Source: Bradyrhizobium manausense (GTDB taxonomy: Bacteria; Pseudomonadota; Alphaproteobacteria; Rhizobiales; Xanthobacteraceae). From it: 64,000 bases of DNA. The stretch is from NCBI RefSeq assembly GCF_018131105.1, contig NZ_JAFCJI010000002.1, positions 62,001 through 126,000 on the forward strand, written 5' to 3'. Both the position numbers and the translations under genes were made by a program. Under the pieces are notes generated by a model. It was given only the letters and a program-made list of their open reading frames with translations, was not told the DNA's origin and made no database searches. Below, in pieces: positions 61,243 to 64,000 of the stretch. Positions within the stretch are counted from its first letter, which is position 1, and the number at the start of each line of letters is the position of its first letter.

Positions 61243-61310
61243 GCAAACATCTCCCACATCACAATTGCGATCAGGCCCGCGAGCGCGAGCGATATCAGAT
61301 AGGCCGTCAT
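61239..61310 (-). CDS. 23-residue single-span membrane peptide
   Basis: A micro-gene with TGGAGGAA two bases before its ATG at 61310. The product is almost entirely one hydrophobic helix (TAYLISLALAGLIAIVMWE). Its stop overlaps the TTG of the next gene (TTGA), a coupling pattern that supports real translation. It resembles small phage or toxin-like membrane peptides; the function is unknown. Confidence 0.55.
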   Translation of the reverse strand: MTAYLISLALAGLIAIVMWEMFA

Positions 61311-61570
61311 CGTTCCTCCAGGAGAAAACAAGGCGAACAACAGTGCGGCAGATCGCGGCACGACGCGCGATCGTTTCGGCGCGAACCTTATCCCCTCCGG
61401 GGACCGCGGCGGCGCAAACACAGGCTCGCGCCGCAGGCCGGCACGTTCGCGCGTGCACGGCCAATAAACTGGTTCGGACGGCGGCGCGCTGATCGGCGCT
61501 CCCTCAACGCGTATCAAGCAAGTGCGAGGCCGCGATGCGCGGGACGCCGTCCGATTGCTGAGATCGAAAC

Positions 61571-61660
61571 GAAAAAGCCCGCAGCGGATGCTCCCGCGCG
61601 GGCCTGACAAACTCGTTTCGATGATGCCACTATGCCGGTGTTTTGCCCGACGTGTCAAAC
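61571..61660 (-). ncRNA. Repeat copy A: candidate short RNA with promoter-like and terminator parts
   Basis: Read leftward: TTGACA (complement of 61653-61658), 18 bases, CATAGT as weak -10, then GGCATCATCGAAA. It ends in a GC hairpin (arms 61577-61582 and 61598-61603) and a T-run. Nearly the same 90 bp recurs as copies B and C. It could be a tiny RNA gene or just a mobile terminator repeat. Confidence 0.45.
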
Positions 61661-61731
61661 CTCGACTGAGATCGAGCCGCGCGTCGTCACAATCGCGACG
61701 ATACGATTGTCCGGGCGCACCGCGCCGGCAT

Positions 61732-61821
61732 AAAAAATCCCGCAACGGATTATTCCGCGCGGGCTGAACCAAACTCTTTCGATGATGCCATCATGCCAGT
61801 GTTTTGCCCGACGTGTCAAAC
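61732..61821 (-). ncRNA. Repeat copy B: candidate short RNA or terminator of the VOC gene
   Basis: TTGACA is the complement of 61814-61819, followed after 18 bases by CATGAT, then GGCATCATCGAAA. A hairpin (arms 61739-61743 and 61759-61763, extended inward) and six T residues end it at 61732. It lies 28 bp past the VOC stop, so its hairpin should also terminate that gene. Confidence 0.45.
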
Positions 61822-61849
61822 GACCGACTTTGACCCGGTCGCCGACGAT

Positions 61850-62227
61850 TTATCGTCCCCCACCGCGCAGCCGTGTCGGCCACCCCACCCGCACCAACGT
61901 CTCATCCGGATCAGAGATCGCAAATTCGTACATCCCCCACGGCTTGTCTTCCGCCGATTGCTGAAACTCGCGCGCGGCAGTGTCGACGTCCTCGAGATAA
62001 AGATAGAGCCCGAAGGGGTTACGACCCGGCGTCAGCCATCCCTCGACCGCGTCGGTCAGATGCAGATATCCGCCGTGCCCGTTCGACAGCATGCGATAGG
62101 TGTCCGCCTCGCCTCGCGCCGGCCTTTCGCTGTCCGGGCGCGCAAAGCCCAGCCTGGCGTAGAACCGCTCCGACGCATCGAGGTCGTTGCACGGCAGGAT
62201 CGCGATCAGGGCTCCGGACGGGCTCAT
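61850..62227 (-). CDS. VOC family (glyoxalase/bleomycin-resistance-like) protein
   Basis: A 125-residue vicinal-oxygen-chelate protein with ALIAILPCNDLDASERFYARLGF at the start and GLYLYLEDVDTAAREF and MYEFAISDPDETLVRVGWP later, the usual two beta-alpha-beta units. It may bind small molecules or confer resistance; metal ligands are not certain. GGAG lies seven bases before the ATG at 62227. Repeat copy C, with a terminator-like hairpin, sits just upstream, and copy B just downstream. Confidence 0.82.
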   Translation of the reverse strand: MSPSGALIAILPCNDLDASERFYARLGFARPDSERPARGEADTYRMLSNGHGGYLHLTDAVEGWLTPGRNPFGLYLYLEDVDTAAREFQQSAEDKPWGMYEFAISDPDETLVRVGWPTRLRGGGR

Positions 62228-62252
62228 GCATGCACTCCGATTGAGCGGCATC

Positions 62253-62340
62253 AAAAAGCCCGCGGCGAATTTCTCCGCGCGGGCTGAACCAACTTTTTCG
62301 ATGATGCCATTGTGCCAGTGTTTTGCCCGACGTGTCAAAC
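62253..62340 (-). ncRNA. Repeat copy C: candidate short RNA or leader of the VOC gene
   Basis: TTGACA is the complement of 62333-62338, then 18 bases, CACAAT (complement of 62309-62314), then GGCATCATCGAAA. A 7-bp GC hairpin (62258-62264 and 62278-62284) and five T residues end it, 26 bp before the VOC start. If the promoter is real, the hairpin could attenuate VOC expression. Confidence 0.45.
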
Positions 62341-62385
62341 GAACGATCTGACGGCCTCGCGCGTTGGTCGACGGGAGGACCGGCC

Positions 62386-62583
62386 ATGACATCGAGGATT
62401 GCACCCAAAACGTCACGAGATCTGCCGGGGCAGAGGCCCCGCATCGACAGGGAGCGGGAGACGCAAGAGGCTGTCATCGAAGACGCCGGCGAGACTGAAG
62501 ACAACAACCGCGATCTCGTTCACGGCGACGGCGGAACCATCGACCTGCCCACCAAGCCAGGCGATCTGTCGAAGGATGATTAG
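62386..62583 (+). CDS. Small hydrophilic hypothetical protein
   Basis: A 65-residue, charged, probably disordered protein (SRDLPGQRPRIDRERETQEA near the N-terminus, then ETEDNNRDLVHGDGGTIDLP). GGGAGGA lies seven bases before the ATG. No family is recognised; I have an impression of similar small proteins in Bradyrhizobium. It stands alone between repeat copy C and the hydroxylase gene. Confidence 0.6.
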   Translation: MTSRIAPKTSRDLPGQRPRIDRERETQEAVIEDAGETEDNNRDLVHGDGGTIDLPTKPGDLSKDD

Positions 62584-62751
62584 GCCGCAAAGGCAGCGCG
62601 CATCGCGGGTGTATGCCCGATGCCGCGGAGACCCCGGCCGAAGGGGACAACGCTCGTCCTCCCAGCTCTATATGTGGTGCGCAAGGGGCTTGCTTCAAGC
62701 TCCCGCCCCCGGTGTACACCCCCGCGCCTCACAGCAACGAGAGGGGTCACC

Positions 62752-64000
62752 ATGCCGGTCCTGCTTCCGACGTCACGCCCGCGCGCCCGCACCTCGCCGA
62801 CCCGCGCCGAGAAGCCGGCCGACCATGCCGTGTTGATCGCCGGCGGCGGGCCGACCGGATTGATGCTGGCGGCGGAGCTGGCGCTCGCAAAAGCCGATGT
62901 CGCCATCGTCGAGCGCCGCGCCAGCCAGGATCTCACCGGCACGCGCGCCGGAGGCCTGCACGCGCGCAGCATCGAGATCCTCGATCAGCGCGGCGTTGCG
63001 GATCGCTTCCTGCGCGAAGGGACAATCACCCAGCTCGCGGGCTTTGCCTGGACGCGGCTCGACATCCGCGACCTGCCCACGCGGCACCCTTACGGGCTTG
63101 CGCTGCGGCAGGGCCACATCGAACGCATTTTGGCCGATTGGGTCGCCGAGCTCGGCGTCCCCTTCTATCGCAACAGCGAGGTGAGCGATGTCGTGCAGGG
63201 CGACACTTGCGTCGACGTGACGCTCGCGGGCGGCAAGAGGTTGCGCGCAGATTATCTGGTCGGCTGTGACGGCGGGCGCAGCCTGGTGCGCAAGATGGCC
63301 GGCATCGATTTTGCCGGCTCCGAGCCGACGCTGAGCAACCTCATGGCAGACGTCGAGATGCGCGAGGCGCCGGAATGGGGCCTGCGTCACGACGCACTCG
63401 GCTTTCACGGCCTCAGCAAGACCGAGAGCGGGCGCGTGCTGGTGGTGATGACGGAAGCGACGCTGGGACGGCGCGGCGAAGCGACCCTGCGCGATCTCAG
63501 CGCGGCGCTGATCGCCGTGTACGGCACCGATTTCGCCGTCCACAGCCCATCCTGGATCTCCCGCTTCACCGATGCGGCACGGCAGGCGGTGGCGTATCGC
63601 CGGGGACGCGTGCTGCTCGCCGGCGACGCCGCGCATATCCATCACTCCGTCGGCGGACAGGGCCTCAACACCGGCCTGCAGGATGCCGTCAATCTCGGCT
63701 GGAAGCTGGCGCAGGCGGTCCATCGCCAGTCGCCCGACAGCCTGCTCGACACCTACCATGCCGAACGCCACCCTGTGGCCGCGCGCGTGTTGCGCAACAC
63801 CAGGGCGCAGATCGCCCTGCTCCGCCGCAATGACGACGGCCGCAAGGCCGCGCGCGAGGTCGTGTCCGAGCTGCTGGCGATGGACGAGCCGCGCAAGCGC
63901 TATGGCGCGATGATGAGCGGGCTCGACATCCACTATGATCTCGGCCAAGGGCATCCGCTGCTCGGCCGCCGCATGCCGGATCTCGCCTTGACCGTCGAGG
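62752..64000 (+). CDS. FAD-dependent aromatic-ring hydroxylase (PheA/TfdB type), 3' end beyond the window
   Basis: 416 codons to the right edge. An N-terminal FAD motif AGGGPTGLMLAAELALAKADVAIVERR (about 29-55), the middle VGCDGGRSLVRKMAG (DG motif), and GDAAHIHHSVGGQGLNTGLQDAVNLGWKL (about 290-318) mark the phenol-hydroxylase/TfdB group of single-component flavin monooxygenases. GAGAGGGG precedes the ATG at 62752. A full-length member would have around 500-600 residues. The substrate is unknown. Confidence 0.87.
   Translation, partial: MPVLLPTSRPRARTSPTRAEKPADHAVLIAGGGPTGLMLAAELALAKADVAIVERRASQDLTGTRAGGLHARSIEILDQRGVADRFLREGTITQLAGFAWTRLDIRDLPTRHPYGLALRQGHIERILADWVAELGVPFYRNSEVSDVVQGDTCVDVTLAGGKRLRADYLVGCDGGRSLVRKMAGIDFAGSEPTLSNLMADVEMREAPEWGLRHDALGFHGLSKTESGRVLVVMTEATLGRRGEATLRDLSAALIAVYGTDFAVHSPSWISRFTDAARQAVAYRRGRVLLAGDAAHIHHSVGGQGLNTGLQDAVNLGWKLAQAVHRQSPDSLLDTYHAERHPVAARVLRNTRAQIALLRRNDDGRKAAREVVSELLAMDEPRKRYGAMMSGLDIHYDLGQGHPLLGRRMPDLALTVE

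Larger units (their letters stand above)
61311..61849. other. Gene-free stretch holding two repeat copies
   Basis: No convincing gene is visible. It contains repeat copies A (61571-61660) and B (61732-61821), annotated separately. The part 61311-61570 shows nothing I can interpret beyond being upstream of the small membrane peptide. Confidence 0.4.

Noticed and set aside
1..64000. tRNA, rRNA, CRISPR array or complete prophage/insertion sequence
   Set aside because: No clover-leaf-type sequence, rRNA signature, regular spacer array, transposase or integrase was seen; only phage packaging remnants at 59439-61310.

Overview
The window is high-GC alphaproteobacterial chromosome, most likely Bradyrhizobium or a close relative. 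The evidence is the gene content (CoA-dependent aromatic catabolism, many ABC, TRAP and Bug-type receptors, FixK/FNR-type sites), the codon use, and intergenic palindromes that I recall from that group. I see no rRNA, tRNA or CRISPR array. Genes are tightly packed in short operons, often with ATGA, GTGA or TTGA overlaps.

Layout. 1-2792: 5' part of a large cadherin/VCBS-like repeat adhesin running off the left edge. 3352-12412: a glyoxylate/2-hydroxy-acid block. A leftward operon (two paralogous serine-glyoxylate-type aminotransferases around an MFS carrier, then a crotonase) diverges from a GntR regulator, which is followed by a fused FAD/Fe-S dehydrogenase and a GlcG-like protein. 12413-13247: two palindromic intergenic repeats. 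13248-20764: a crotonase and two head-to-head molybdenum enzyme units. One is a DMSO-reductase-family enzyme. The other is an operon of a Bug receptor, a CoxS-like subunit, a CoxL-like subunit and a ModA-like protein without a signal peptide. 20774-24525: a TRAP transporter with an SDR dehydrogenase.

25162-32507: a likely low-oxygen/stress block. It holds a Crp/Fnr regulator, an acyl-CoA synthetase (NDP-forming)-GNAT fusion, a double universal stress protein, an APH-like/P-loop kinase and a CHAD protein. Two TTGA-N6-TCAA sites lie in its promoter regions.

32570-48629: an aerobic CoA-thioester aromatic pathway, probably for 2-aminobenzoate (anthranilate) or a similar ortho-substituted benzoate. 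It contains a benzoate-CoA-ligase-type enzyme, a RidA protein, a MarR regulator, a solute receptor, a cupin, a flavoprotein hydroxylase, a 783-aa monooxygenase/old-yellow-enzyme fusion, beta-oxidation-like enzymes and a five-gene operon. Seven copies of a TTTTAGGCTTAAAA-like element precede the transcription units, which suggests one MarR regulon.

48626-59207: a second catabolic island. It has a NicX-like (2,5-dihydroxypyridine dioxygenase family) protein, a nitrate/sulfonate-type ABC transporter, an IlvD/Edd dehydratase, a beta-hydroxyacid dehydrogenase, a two-component flavin monooxygenase and a class III CoA-transferase. 59439-61310: a decayed prophage remnant with a truncated terminase. 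61571-62340: three copies of a ~90-bp promoter-plus-terminator repeat, a candidate small-RNA family, around a small VOC protein. The right edge carries the 5' part of an aromatic-ring FAD hydroxylase.
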